A stretch of DNA of 64,000 nt, from assembly GCA_963848035.1 (NCBI GenBank), contig CAWKCD010000001.1:4278001-4342000 (forward strand), written 5' to 3'. Numbering within the stretch: the stretch's first letter is position 1; each line of letters opens with the position of its first letter. The position numbers were made by a program, and so were the translations under genes. Below the pieces are notes generated by a model that was given only the letters and a program-made list of their open reading frames with translations, was not told where the DNA came from and ran no database searches. This document shows, piece after piece, positions 15,947 through 25,894 of the stretch. This DNA comes from JAVVHH01 sp963848035 (GTDB taxonomy: Bacteria > Pseudomonadota > Alphaproteobacteria > Acetobacterales > Acetobacteraceae).

Positions 15947-16522
15947 ATGGAGAAGGACCGGCTTGCCGCGTTCAGCGATGGCGTGATCGCGATCATCATC
16001 ACCATCATGGTGCTCGAACTGAAGGCGCCGCATGACGCAAGCTGGCCGGCGCTGCTGTCGCTCGCCCCGGTGTTCCTCAGCTACGCGCTCAGCTTCATCT
16101 ATGTCGGTATCTACTGGAACAACCATCACCACCTGTTCCAGCTGGTCCGCGACGTCGATGGCGGCGTGCTCTGGGCGAACTTGTTCCTGCTGTTCTGGCT
16201 GTCGTTGATCCCGTTCGCCACCAACTGGCTCGGCGAGCATCCGGAAGCGACCGCCCCGACCGTGCTCTACGGCCTCTCGTTGCTGATGCCGGCGGTTGCC
16301 TGGCCGATCCTTCAGGCCGCGATCATCCGCGCCCAGGGCGAGGGGTCCACACTCCGGGCGGCGCTCGGGTCGGACCTCAAGGGCAAGCTCTCGCCGCTGC
16401 TCTACATCGGCGGCATGGCGCTCGCGTTCGTCGATCCGCGTCTGGCCGATCTGCTCTACGTGCTGGTGGCCGCCATGTGGCTGATCCCTGACCGTCGGAT
16501 CGTCCGCGCCCTCCGGAGCTGA
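15947..16522 (+). CDS. TMEM175-family membrane protein (DUF1211), putative potassium channel
   Basis: A 191-residue protein with about six hydrophobic segments. It carries the TMEM175 signature at its very start, RLAAFSDGVIAI, with Arg5, Phe9, Ser10 and Asp11 matching the conserved RxxxFSDG motif of the first helix. The second characteristic region, YWNNHHHLFQ, is near residue 63. Bacterial members form tetrameric potassium-selective pores. It starts ten bases after the 94-residue gene and may be co-transcribed with argDF, although no functional link is evident. Confidence 0.8.
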   Translation: MEKDRLAAFSDGVIAIIITIMVLELKAPHDASWPALLSLAPVFLSYALSFIYVGIYWNNHHHLFQLVRDVDGGVLWANLFLLFWLSLIPFATNWLGEHPEATAPTVLYGLSLLMPAVAWPILQAAIIRAQGEGSTLRAALGSDLKGKLSPLLYIGGMALAFVDPRLADLLYVLVAAMWLIPDRRIVRALRS

Positions 16523-16592
16523 CGCGCCCGGCGATTGCCGTCCCGACAGCCGCGTGTTGAAATGATCCCATAATAATGGGGAGGCCGGACCA

Positions 16593-18165
16593 ATGCGTCG
16601 TCGCACACTGCTTCAGGGCGCGGCTGGACTGCTCGCGGCGCCCGCTATCGCCCAACCCGCTAAGTCCGCCACGTTGCGCTTCGTGCCGCAAGCCAACCTC
16701 ACCCTGCTCGACCCTGTGTTCACGACCGCCACCGTAACCTCGAACCACGGCTATTACGTCTTCGACACGCTCTATTCCAACGGCCCGGATGGACAGCCGC
16801 ATCCGCAGATGGCCGCAGGCCACGAGATCTCCGACGACAAGCGCACCTGGCGGGTCCGGCTGCGCGACGGCCTGTTCTTCCACGACGGCGAGCCGGTCCG
16901 CGCCCTCGACTGTATCGCCAGCATCAAGCGCTGGGCGATCCGCGACCCGTTCGGCCAACTGCTCGCCGCCGCCATCGACAGCTACGAGGCCGCCGACGAC
17001 AAGACCATCGTCTTCAAGCTCAAGCGCCCCTTCCCGCTGCTCGCCACGGCGCTGGGCAAGCCCAACTCGGCGATCCCCTTCATCTTCCCGGCACGCATCA
17101 TCGACGGCTACGACAACAAGCCCGTCACCGACATGGTCGGCTCCGGCCCCTATCGCTTCGTCGCCGGCGAATACGTGTCGGGCAGCCGCATGGTCTACGA
17201 GAAGTTCGACAAATACCTCTCCCGCCAGGAACCGGCAGTCTGGGCCACCGGCGCCAAGCAGGCGCATTTCCCGCGCATCCAGTGGAACGTCATCCCCGAC
17301 GGCGCCACCGCCGCCGCCGCGTTGCAGAACAACGAGATCGACTGGTGGGAGCAACCGCTGCCCGACCTGCTGCCGCTGCTCGCCGGCGACCCCAACATCG
17401 CCCTGCAAGTCGACCAGCCCTGGGGACGGATGTCCGAACTCATCCTCAACCAGCTGCAGCCGCCTTTCGACAACGTGAAGGTCCGCCAAGCCGTGATGAT
17501 GGGCGTGCGCCAGGAAGACTACATGCGCGCCACCTTCGGCGACGACACCTCGCTCTGGCGCGTAACCAAGGACGAATTCCCGTTCGGCACGCCCTATTAC
17601 ACCGGCGCCGACGGCGATCTGATGGCCGGCGACACCGCGCGCGCGGCCGCGATGCTCAAGCAGTCCGGCTACAACGGCGAGAGGGTCGTCGTCATCAACC
17701 CGACCGATTTCCCGGCCATCCATCCACTCGGCCTGGTCACCGCCGACGCGCTGAAGAAGATGGGCATGAACGTCGATCTGCAGGAGACCGATTGGGGCTC
17801 CGTGGTGCAGCGCCGCTCGTCGATGCAGCCGGTCGACAAAGGCGGCTGGAGCGTGTTCCACACGTTCTCATCCGCCGTGGTGCTGAGCACGCCGGCGACG
17901 CACCCGCTGCTGAGCGGCCGCGGCACCAAGGGCTGGTTCGGCTGGTGGTCGAACGAACAGGCGATGGCCCTGACGGAACAGTGGCTCAACGCGCCGGACG
18001 CCGCGCGCGCAGGCCGCCGCCGCCAAGGCTCTGTCGCACGTCGCCATGACCGAAGCAGGCGGCATCCTGGTCGGGCAATATTACGGCAAGACCGCCTTCC
18101 GCAAATCCATCACCGGCGTGCTGCAGGGCGTCTCGCCCTACCCCTGGAACGTCCGGCCCGCCTAG
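16593..18165 (+). pseudogene. Peptide/nickel-type ABC substrate-binding protein (SBP_bac_5), +1 frameshift near the C terminus
   Basis: The first 470 residues match the DppA/OppA-like extracytoplasmic solute-binding family. The N terminus MRRRTLLQGAAGLLAAPAIA has a twin-arginine-like signal. The body contains the ISDDKRTWRVRLRDGLFFHDGEPV block expected of the family. In the CG-repeat at 18002-18010 the frame moves by one base; the true end then reads AKALSHVAMTEAGGILVG through to WNVRPA and TAG at 18163-18165. Deleting one base gives about 523 residues, normal for the family. A CCCAT/ATGGG hairpin (16567-16580) overlaps its GGGGAGG ribosome site. No permease genes are adjacent. Confidence 0.8.
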
Positions 18166-18614
18166 TCCAGGCGCTTCTCGGCCGAGACGTAGGTCGGATG
18201 GTCGAAGCCGGGATGCGCGTGCATGCGGCCTTCGACAAATCCGGCCCGGCGGAACAGCCGCCGGTTGCCCGTCATCGCCAGCCGCACTTCCAGATGCACG
18301 CGCGGCAACCCGGCGGCACGCGCCACCGCCTCGCCATGCCGGACCAACGCGAAGCCGACGCCCCGCCCCCGCGCCGCCTCGTGGACGGCCAGGCGGCTCA
18401 GATACAATCCGCCCTCCCGCACGTCCCACAGCACGCAGCCATCCTCGTCATGCAATGCGCCGCCGCCGCCGCCGTCGAGATGCGCGAGAACGCTTCCAGC
18501 CGATACGAGCAGCGCGCTCGGCGACGGCACCAGCGTCGTCTCGAGCGAGGCGAACGCCGACCGGATCAGCGCCGCCACCATGTCCGCGTCGGCCGCGACG
18601 ATCGGTCTGATCAA
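18162..18614 (-). CDS. GNAT family N-acetyltransferase
   Basis: A 150-residue GNAT protein. The core reads LYLSRLAVHEAARGRGVGFALV, where ARGRGVG is the acetyl-CoA loop. The later motif contains NRRLFRRAGFVEGR, the usual end of the fold. I chose the TTG start at 18614 because AAGGAG lies five bases upstream; upstream Met codons would add residues unlike the family. Its stop shares bases with the stop of the convergent binding-protein gene. An internal run of Gly residues (GGGGG) between strands is unusual. Substrate unknown. Confidence 0.8.
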   Translation of the reverse strand: MIRPIVAADADMVAALIRSAFASLETTLVPSPSALLVSAGSVLAHLDGGGGGALHDEDGCVLWDVREGGLYLSRLAVHEAARGRGVGFALVRHGEAVARAAGLPRVHLEVRLAMTGNRRLFRRAGFVEGRMHAHPGFDHPTYVSAEKRLD

Positions 18615-18739
18615 CTTCGCTCCTTGATCATATCGAACGAACCCGCTTGCGCCCGAGTTGGCCGCTCTACCGAACACCCCGCATCGCGACAAGCACGCCA
18701 AAGGTTCACTCCGGGCATGGCGGACCCTATGTTGGGTCG

Positions 18740-19696
18740 ATGACGACCACGACCCCCGCCTTCCTCGACAGCAACCGGCCCGACGTGCCCGACATCGTTG
18801 TGCCCCGCGGCGTGCTGCCCTTCCATCTGCCGGGCCGCCCGGTGCGCGGCCGCCTCGTGCGTCTCGGCGCGCTCGCCGACGCGTTGCTGACCCGGCACGA
18901 GAACCACCCGGCCGTCACCGCGCTCTCCGGCCAGGCGCTCGCGCTGGCCGCTGCGCTCGCCACAGCATTGAAATTCCGAGGATCTTTTAGTCTGCAAGCC
19001 AAGGGCGACGGCCCGGTGCCGATGCTGCTGGCCGACTGCACCGAAGCCGGCGCACTCCGCGGCTACGCCCGCGCCAATGCCGACCGTCTCGCCACCCTGC
19101 TCGCCGCCGAGCCCGATCCCTCGGCCGCCGCCCTCCTGGGCGGCGGCTATCTCGCCTTCACCGTCGACCAGGGCAACTCGACCGAGCGCCACCAAGGCAT
19201 CGTCGCCATCGAGGGCGAGACCCTGGCCGACATGGCGCTGCATTATTTCGAGACGTCGGAGCAGCTGCAGTGCAGCGTCCGCCTGGCCTGCGCGCGCACC
19301 GATGCCGGCTGGCGTGCCGGCGCGCTGATCCTCGAACGCATCGCCGGCGAAGGCGGCATCGACCCCGAGCTCGATGCCGACGGCCAGACCGAAGCCTGGC
19401 GCAACGCCAACGTGCTCGCCGGCACCCTCACCGATGCCGAATTGCTGGATGACACGCTGGCGGCCGAAGACCTGCTCTATCGCCTCTTCGGCCTCGAGGG
19501 CGTGGCCGCTCACCGGCACCGCGCCCTGGCATATGGCTGCCGCTGTTCGCGCCAACGCCTGTGCTCGATTCTCGAAGGCTTCTCCGGCGACGATCTCGAC
19601 CACATGTCCGTCGAGGGCGACATCGTCATGACCTGCGAGTTCTGTAACCTCGACTTCCGTTTCGATCGGACCGAAGTGCGCGGAGCCGCCACGTGA
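18740..19696 (+). CDS. hslO: Redox-regulated chaperone Hsp33
   Basis: A 318-residue Hsp33 chaperone, which is activated by oxidation and unfolding of a C-terminal zinc centre. The zinc ligands are in place: Cys267 and Cys269 (CRC) and Cys299 and Cys302 (CEFC). The N-terminal domain contains GSFSLQAKGDGPVPMLLADC, the family signature, and the linker has the expected length. The ATG at 18740 is preferred over an open upstream extension without family similarity. The next gene overlaps its stop (GTGA). Occurrence close to argD-argF is familiar in Acetobacteraceae; here three other genes are inserted between them. Confidence 0.93.
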   Translation: MTTTTPAFLDSNRPDVPDIVVPRGVLPFHLPGRPVRGRLVRLGALADALLTRHENHPAVTALSGQALALAAALATALKFRGSFSLQAKGDGPVPMLLADCTEAGALRGYARANADRLATLLAAEPDPSAAALLGGGYLAFTVDQGNSTERHQGIVAIEGETLADMALHYFETSEQLQCSVRLACARTDAGWRAGALILERIAGEGGIDPELDADGQTEAWRNANVLAGTLTDAELLDDTLAAEDLLYRLFGLEGVAAHRHRALAYGCRCSRQRLCSILEGFSGDDLDHMSVEGDIVMTCEFCNLDFRFDRTEVRGAAT

Positions 19697-20259
19697 GCTT
19701 TTCCAGGCGATCACTCCTCGCGCTGCCGCTCGGCCTGGCCGCCTGCGCCTCGGACGCTCCGTTGCGCACCAGCTTCCCGCCGCTCACCTATGACTACCTC
19801 TTGAAGTTGCGGCTCAATGTCGCCGACGTCGAGCTCTCGCCGCCACCGCCGCCCGGCCCACTCGACGAGCTGGACCCGGTACCGCCGGCGCAGGCGCTGC
19901 TGCAAATGGGGCGGGATCGCCTGGTCGCCGGCGGTTCGCTCGGGCGCGCCGTGTTCGTGATCGACCAGGCACAGATCCTGCGCATCCCGAACGGCCTTGA
20001 CGGCACGCTCTCCGTCCATCTCGACGTTCAGACCTCCGAAGGGACCCGTGCCGGATTCGCCGAAGCCCGGGTCTCCCGCCGGCTGGTCGGCATCGGCGAC
20101 GATCTGCGCGGCGGGCTCTACGACATCACGCAGCAGATGATGCAGGACATGAACGTCGAATTCGAATACCAGGTCCGCCGCACTCTGCGGGACTGGCTGC
20201 AGGAGGCCAGCACCGCACCGGCGCCCGCGGCCGTGGAACGGCAACCGCTCAGCCCCTGA
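19693..20259 (+). CDS. Lipoprotein of unknown function (188 aa)
   Basis: A predicted lipoprotein whose GTG start overlaps the hslO stop. The signal is SFSRRSLLALPLGLAACAS, with lipobox LAAC and the lipidated Cys at residue 18. The mature protein has a Pro-rich stretch (SPPPPPGP near residues 50-57) and a mixed alpha/beta body with FVIDQAQILRIPNGLDGTLS, then a helical C terminus. The layout is reminiscent of ABC-transport auxiliary lipoproteins, but I cannot confirm that. Coupling to hslO suggests a conserved gene pair. Confidence 0.7.
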   Translation: MSFSRRSLLALPLGLAACASDAPLRTSFPPLTYDYLLKLRLNVADVELSPPPPPGPLDELDPVPPAQALLQMGRDRLVAGGSLGRAVFVIDQAQILRIPNGLDGTLSVHLDVQTSEGTRAGFAEARVSRRLVGIGDDLRGGLYDITQQMMQDMNVEFEYQVRRTLRDWLQEASTAPAPAAVERQPLSP

Positions 20260-20368
20260 TCGCGGTTCCGTCTGGACCGCACTGGGACTGTAACCTTACA
20301 TACCGTGTTCGACACCGGTCGGTCTGGCGAATGGCGAGACGGCTGTGGTGACAGCCCGAGGCCCATCC

Positions 20369-22333
20369 ATGCTTGCAGAGATCGCGACCTGGTTGATGGA
20401 CCCGTCAGGGTTGACGCCGCATGGCTTCTGCCTGCTGTGGAATCCCGGTCTGCTCTACCTGCACGCGATCTCGGACGTCGCGATCGCCCTGGCGTATTTC
20501 ACCATCCCCGTTGCCCTCGCGATCCTGGCCCGGCGACGGCGGGACCTCGTCTTCAAACCCGTCTTCTGGCTGTTCGCCACCTTCATCCTGCTCTGCGGCA
20601 CCACGCATTGGCTGGCAGTGCTCACCTTGTTCGTCCCCGCCTACGGCCTCGAAGGCGTCGTCAAGGCGCTGACCGCCACCGTGTCCGTCATCACCGCCGC
20701 CGCGCTTTGGCCACTCCTGCCGAAAGCCCTCGCTCTTCCCTCCGCCGCGCAGCTTCGCGCCGTCAACGCCGCGCTGCAGGCCAGCGAAACGCGGCTGCGC
20801 AGAAGCCTCGAACGCTGCCCGGTGCCGATGCACGTGATCGACGCCGATCACCGCCTGGTGGCGGTGTCCGACACATGGCTGCAAATGCTGGGTTACGAGC
20901 GGAAGGACGTGCTCGGCCGCCGGATCGAGGATTTTCTGAGCGCCGAGGCGATGCCGGACGCGCAAACGGGCGCGTGGACCGACGACCTGCGCGTCGTCGA
21001 CCGCTGCTTCATCCGCCGCGACGGCAGCCTGATCGACACCGAGGTCTCGTCGCGCTTCGAGCAGGAAGGCGGCAACGCCTGGACGACCTGCGTCGTCGTC
21101 GACATCAGCGCCCGCCGCCGCGCCGAGGCGGCGCTGCGCGCGAGCGAGGAGCGGCTGCACCAGTCGCAGAAGATGGAGGCCGTCGGTCAGCTCACCGGCG
21201 GCATCGCCCATGATTTCAACAACATGCTGCAGGGTATGTCGGGCGGCCTGGAGCTGCTCGAGCGCCGCATCGCCCAGGGCGAACCGGAGCGCCTCGCCGA
21301 CTACCTGACGGGCATCCGCACCTCGCTCGACCGCGCCGCCGGGCTCACGCAGCGCATGCTGGCCTTCGCCCGCCGCCAAACCCTGCAGCCACGCCCGACC
21401 GACGTGAAAACGCTCGTCGAGGGCCTCGAAGACCTGATCGGCCGCACGCTCGGCCCGAATGTCGCCCTGACGCTGCGGCTCGAGGATGGCAGCTGGCCGG
21501 CGCTGTGCGACCCCCACCAACTCGAAAGCGCCCTCATTAACCTGGCGATCAACGCCCGCGATGCGATGCCTCAGGGCGGCCGGCTCGAGATCGTCACCGC
21601 CGACTGCAGGATCGGGCGGAACGACCTCTCGAGCGACGACGAGGCCATGCCCGGCGACTTCGTCGAGATCGCCATCAGCGACAACGGGGTCGGCATGACG
21701 CCTGAGATCATGGCGCGCGCCTTCGAACCCTTCTTCACCACCAAGCCGATCGGTCAGGGCACCGGCCTCGGATTGTCTCAGCTATACGGCTTCGTCCGCC
21801 AATCCGGCGGGCTGGTCCGGCTCGATAGTCAACCCGGCCGCGGCACGACCGTCCGGATCCTCCTGCCGCGCAGCGCCGAACCCGCCCCCCTGCCCGTGGC
21901 GCGCGCCGCCCCCACGAACAGGTCACGCGCCAGGGATGCCGCCGGGTCCCGCGGGACCGTGCTCGTGGTCGATGACGAGCCCGACGTCCGCAGGCTCGTC
22001 TCCGACATGCTCACCGAAGCCGGACTGACCGTCCTGCAAGCCGCCGAGAGCGAAACCGCCCTGCGCTACCTGCAAGGAAATGCCGAGATCGACCTGCTGA
22101 TCACCGATATCGGCCTGCCCGGCATGAACGGCCGCCAACTCGCCGAGATGGCGCAAGCAAGGCGCCCAGGCCTACCGATCCTGCTGATCACCGGCTATGC
22201 CGGCGGCGCGTTGGAGGCCGCCGGCCTGCCCCAGGGCATGCAGCTGCTCTACAAACCGTTCTCGCTCGACATCCTCGCCGGCCGCGTACTCGCGACCCTC
22301 GACATCGCCGGACCGCTCGATCAGCTGGCGTAA
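20369..22333 (+). CDS. Hybrid sensor histidine kinase with ethylene-receptor-like membrane domain
   Basis: A 654-residue hybrid kinase. Residues 28-125 form three membrane helices that align without gaps to the plant ETR1 ligand domain: Asp36, Tyr43, Ile46, Pro47, Ile73, Cys76 and His80 correspond to ETR1 Asp25, Tyr32, Ile35, Pro36, Ile62, Cys65 and His69 at a constant offset of eleven. A PAS domain (about 150-260) follows, then a HisKA domain with phospho-acceptor His281 (AHDFNN). The ATPase has N, G1 (DNGVGM), F and G2 (GTGLGL) boxes. A receiver domain with phospho-acceptor Asp580 ends the protein. Cys76 and His80 are the copper ligands in plants. No separate output regulator is adjacent. 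Confidence 0.9.
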   Translation: MLAEIATWLMDPSGLTPHGFCLLWNPGLLYLHAISDVAIALAYFTIPVALAILARRRRDLVFKPVFWLFATFILLCGTTHWLAVLTLFVPAYGLEGVVKALTATVSVITAAALWPLLPKALALPSAAQLRAVNAALQASETRLRRSLERCPVPMHVIDADHRLVAVSDTWLQMLGYERKDVLGRRIEDFLSAEAMPDAQTGAWTDDLRVVDRCFIRRDGSLIDTEVSSRFEQEGGNAWTTCVVVDISARRRAEAALRASEERLHQSQKMEAVGQLTGGIAHDFNNMLQGMSGGLELLERRIAQGEPERLADYLTGIRTSLDRAAGLTQRMLAFARRQTLQPRPTDVKTLVEGLEDLIGRTLGPNVALTLRLEDGSWPALCDPHQLESALINLAINARDAMPQGGRLEIVTADCRIGRNDLSSDDEAMPGDFVEIAISDNGVGMTPEIMARAFEPFFTTKPIGQGTGLGLSQLYGFVRQSGGLVRLDSQPGRGTTVRILLPRSAEPAPLPVARAAPTNRSRARDAAGSRGTVLVVDDEPDVRRLVSDMLTEAGLTVLQAAESETALRYLQGNAEIDLLITDIGLPGMNGRQLAEMAQARRPGLPILLITGYAGGALEAAGLPQGMQLLYKPFSLDILAGRVLATLDIAGPLDQLA

Positions 22334-23997
22334 CGCCGCAGCACCAAGGCGCGGCGGATCTTCTGGCTCGGCGTCAGCAGCCCGTTCTCCACCGTGAACG
22401 CCGGGACCAGCCTGTGACGCCGCACCCGTTCGGTGATCGACAGCGTATCGTTCACCCGCGTGACCGCACCCGCGACCGCCTTCTCGTCCTCGCCCTCGGT
22501 CGCCACCAGCAGCGCCGACAGCCCCGACTGCCCGTCGCCATACACGACCGCTTGCGCGATCGCCGCCTCGCTCATCAACGCGCCCTCCACCCGTGCCGGC
22601 GAAACGTTCTCGCCGCCGGAGAGCACGATGAGGTCCTTCTTGCGGTCGGTGATGGTGAGATATCCGTCCGCGTCGAGCATGCCGACATCGCCCGTGTGCA
22701 GCCAACCATCCACGATCGCCGCCTTGGTCGCCTCCGGCTCCCCCCAATATCCGTCCATCACCAGGTCACCGCGCACCAGGATCTCGCCATCCTCGGCGAT
22801 CTTCAGGTCCACGCCCGGCAGCGGCACACCGACCGTGGTGATCTTGGGCCGATCCGGCGGATTGGCCGCGATCACCGGACCGGCCTCGGACTGGCCGTAG
22901 CCCTGCATCAGCGTCATCCCCATCGCCAGGAAGAACCGGCCCACCTCCGGATCCAGCCGCGCCCCGCCCGACATCGCCGCCCGGAACCGCCCGCCGAACC
23001 GGTCCCGCACCTTCTGCCGGACCAGCCGGTCCAGCAACGGATCAGCCACCCGGTCCAGCAGCCCCATCGTACCATCGATCCGCCGATGCCCGACATCGAC
23101 GGCGGCCTGGAACAGGCGCTGCCGCCACGGCTTCTCACGCTTCACGCTCGACAGCACGCGCCCGCGGATCACCTCGAGAATCCGCGGCACCAGCGTCAGG
23201 ATCGTCGGCTTCACCGCCGCCATGTCGGCTACCAGATGCTCCAGCCCGCGCGCATAGGCGACCTCGGTGCCGAGGCTCAGCAGGAAGAACTGGCCGACCG
23301 TGTGTTCGTAGCTGTGCGACAGCGGCAAGAACGACAGATACACCTCGTTGCGGAGCTTCAGCGGCCGAACCAGCTCGAACGCCCCCCGGCAGTTCGACAG
23401 GATCGCCCGGTGCGGCAGCATCACCCCGCGCGGGTAGCCCGACGTGCCGCTGGTGTAGATCAGGCACGCCAACGCCCCCTCGGCGATCTGCTCCGCCTCC
23501 GCCGCCACGTCGTTCGGTGACGCCCGGTCCTGCTCGAGTGCCGTGAACGAGCGGAAGCGCCCCTCCTCCATGCTGAACAGCAGGTCGAGCCCGCCGGCCA
23601 TCGCCGCCCCCGCCTCGACCCGCTCTCCCAAGGCGTTGGTCGAGACGATCGCCGCACGAGCCCCCGCGTCGCGCAGCAGATGCGCATGGTCGTTGACGGT
23701 GTTGACCGTATAGGCCGGCACCGGCACCGCACGGATCGCCATCAGCGCCGTCTCGATGATCGGCACCTCGGGCCGGCTCTCGCTGACCAGCAGCACGCGA
23801 TCGCCGGGCTCGATCCCCGCCGCCCGCAATCCCCGCGCCGCCGACGCAGCCCGGCGGGCGAACTCGCCCCATGTGACCCGATGCCAAACGCCGTCGCGAT
23901 GGAAGCGCAACATCGGTCGGTCATGCCACTCCCGCGCGCGGGAGAACATCAGGGTGGGCAAATTCGGCCACCCCGGGTAAGTCTCCACATTCACCAT
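22321..23997 (-). CDS. AMP-forming acyl-CoA synthetase (long-chain fatty acid-CoA ligase type)
   Basis: A 558-residue adenylate-forming enzyme that activates a carboxylic acid with ATP and CoA. The phosphate loop is YTSGTSGYPRG. The aromatic core motif appears as GYGQSEAGPV, the hinge region as GWLHTGDVG, and the C-terminal lid as DRKKDLIVLSGGENVSP. The long linker with LVPRILEVIRGRV is typical of long-chain ligases. The frame remains open upstream, but ATG 23997 begins the family-like MVNVETYPGW segment and is preferred. It overlaps the kinase gene by 13 bases tail to tail and is divergent from the peptidase gene. Confidence 0.88.
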   Translation of the reverse strand: MVNVETYPGWPNLPTLMFSRAREWHDRPMLRFHRDGVWHRVTWGEFARRAASAARGLRAAGIEPGDRVLLVSESRPEVPIIETALMAIRAVPVPAYTVNTVNDHAHLLRDAGARAAIVSTNALGERVEAGAAMAGGLDLLFSMEEGRFRSFTALEQDRASPNDVAAEAEQIAEGALACLIYTSGTSGYPRGVMLPHRAILSNCRGAFELVRPLKLRNEVYLSFLPLSHSYEHTVGQFFLLSLGTEVAYARGLEHLVADMAAVKPTILTLVPRILEVIRGRVLSSVKREKPWRQRLFQAAVDVGHRRIDGTMGLLDRVADPLLDRLVRQKVRDRFGGRFRAAMSGGARLDPEVGRFFLAMGMTLMQGYGQSEAGPVIAANPPDRPKITTVGVPLPGVDLKIAEDGEILVRGDLVMDGYWGEPEATKAAIVDGWLHTGDVGMLDADGYLTITDRKKDLIVLSGGENVSPARVEGALMSEAAIAQAVVYGDGQSGLSALLVATEGEDEKAVAGAVTRVNDTLSITERVRRHRLVPAFTVENGLLTPSQKIRRALVLRRYAS

Positions 23998-24079
23998 GCT
24001 TGCCTTGACGCTTGCCCTAGGGGGCTTGCGCCCCACCTTTAGGCCCACGCACCTATCAGCACGACAGGACCGGCACCAG

Positions 24080-25894
24080 ATGCTTCGTTCCCCCGACGGC
24101 CAAGGCGCAAGCCCGGCCAACGCCTCCGCCTTGCCCGCTAACGGCCTGCCCGAATGGGATTTAGCCGATCTCTATCCAGGGATGCGATGCCCGGAAATCG
24201 AGCGCGATTTCGCCGAGGCAGATCGGGCCGCCGACGACTTCAAATCCCGCTATGAAGGCACGCTCGCCGGGCTGCCGGGCGCCGAACTGGCCGCTGCGCT
24301 GGTCGAGTTCCAACGCATCGAGGAGATCCAGGGCCGCCTCGCCTCCTACGCCCAGCTCATGTTCAGCGGCGACAGCACCGACCCGCAGCGAGGCCAGTTC
24401 TATCAATCCATCAGCGAGCGCGTCACCGCAGTCTCCTCCAAACTGATCTTCTTCACCCTCGAGCTGAACCGTCTCGATGACGCAGTGCTGGAGACCAAGC
24501 TGCAGGACCCGGCGCTCGCCCGCTGGCAGCCCTGGCTGCGCGACCTGCGCGTGTTCCGTCCGCATCAGCTTTCCGATGACCTCGAGAAATTGCTGCACGA
24601 GAAGGAAGTCACCGGCCGCAGCGCCTGGAGCCGCCTGTTCGACGAGACGATCGCCGGCATGCGCGTGCCGGTCCGCGGCGAGGACCTGACCGTTTCGGCC
24701 GCGCTGAACAAGCTCTCCGACCATGACCGCGCCGCCCGTGCCGAGGCCGCCGCGGCAATCGGCGAGGCTTTCAACCGCAACGTCAAGCTGTTCTCGCTGG
24801 TCACCAACACGCTCGCCAAGGACAAGGAGATCATCGATCTCTGGCGCCACTACCCGCGCCCCGCCAGCAGCCGTAACCGCTCCAACATGGTCGAGGATGA
24901 GGTCGTTGACGCCTTGGTCAACGCCGTCTCCGGCGATTACGAGCGGCTCTCGCATCGCTACTACAAGCTGAAGGCCACGTGGCTCGGCCTCGAGAAGCTC
25001 GAATATTGGGACCGCAACGCCCCCCTGCCGGAAGATGCCGACAGCCAAGTGACCTGGCCGGAAGCCCGCGACCGCGTGCTCTCCGCCTACGCCAGCTTCT
25101 CGCCCGAACTCGCCCGCATCGGCCGCGACTTCTTCGACAAGCCCTGGATCGACGCCGCGCTGCGCCCCGGCAAGTCCGGCGGCGCCTTCGCCCACCCGAC
25201 GGTGCCCTCCGCCCACCCCTATCTGCTGGTGAATTTCCACGGCAAGACCCGCGACGTCATGACCCTCGCCCACGAACTCGGGCATGGCGTCCACCAGGTC
25301 CTCGCCGGCGGCCAGGGCTACCTGATGTCCGGCACGCCCCTCACCCTCGCCGAAACCGCGAGCGTGTTCGGCGAGATGATGACCTTCCGCGCCATGCTCG
25401 ACGCGGAGACCGACCCGGCCAAGCGCCGCCTCATGCTGGCCTCCAAGGTCGAGGACATGCTCAACACCGTCGTCCGCCAGGTCGCTTTCTACCAGTTCGA
25501 AGAGAAACTTCACGCCGAGCGTCGCAGCGGCGAGCTGCTGCCGGAACGCATCGGCGAGATCTGGATGGATGTTCAAACCGCCAGCCTGGGCCCGGCCTTC
25601 AATTTCACCCCAGACTACAAGGTGTATTGGGCCTACATCCCCCACTTCATCCACTCGCCGTTCTACGTCTATGCGTATGCCTTCGGCGACTGCCTGGTGA
25701 ATGCGCTCTACAACGTGTTCCAGGACGGCCACCCCGGCTTCGAGCAAAAATATCTCGAGATGCTCCGCGCCGGCGGGACCAAGCGGCACAAGGAATTGCT
25801 CGCCCCCTTCGGCCTCGACGCCAGCGACCCCAGCTTCTGGCGCCGCGGCCTCGACGTGATCGCCGGGTTCATCGACGAGTTGGAACGCGCCTGA
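24080..25894 (+). CDS. pepF: M3 family oligoendopeptidase (PepF type)
   Basis: A 604-residue zinc metallopeptidase of the M3B group that degrades oligopeptides in the cytoplasm. The active site is HELGHGVH, with His398 and His402 as zinc ligands and Glu399 as the catalytic base; the third ligand is in the TLAETASVFGEM block 28-30 residues later. The N-terminal domain contains WDLADLYPG, a PepF signature. The chosen ATG gives normal length; the frame is open further upstream without family sequence. Its TGA overlaps the ATG of the UbiB-like gene by one base, implying co-translation. Confidence 0.9.
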   Translation: MLRSPDGQGASPANASALPANGLPEWDLADLYPGMRCPEIERDFAEADRAADDFKSRYEGTLAGLPGAELAAALVEFQRIEEIQGRLASYAQLMFSGDSTDPQRGQFYQSISERVTAVSSKLIFFTLELNRLDDAVLETKLQDPALARWQPWLRDLRVFRPHQLSDDLEKLLHEKEVTGRSAWSRLFDETIAGMRVPVRGEDLTVSAALNKLSDHDRAARAEAAAAIGEAFNRNVKLFSLVTNTLAKDKEIIDLWRHYPRPASSRNRSNMVEDEVVDALVNAVSGDYERLSHRYYKLKATWLGLEKLEYWDRNAPLPEDADSQVTWPEARDRVLSAYASFSPELARIGRDFFDKPWIDAALRPGKSGGAFAHPTVPSAHPYLLVNFHGKTRDVMTLAHELGHGVHQVLAGGQGYLMSGTPLTLAETASVFGEMMTFRAMLDAETDPAKRRLMLASKVEDMLNTVVRQVAFYQFEEKLHAERRSGELLPERIGEIWMDVQTASLGPAFNFTPDYKVYWAYIPHFIHSPFYVYAYAFGDCLVNALYNVFQDGHPGFEQKYLEMLRAGGTKRHKELLAPFGLDASDPSFWRRGLDVIAGFIDELERA

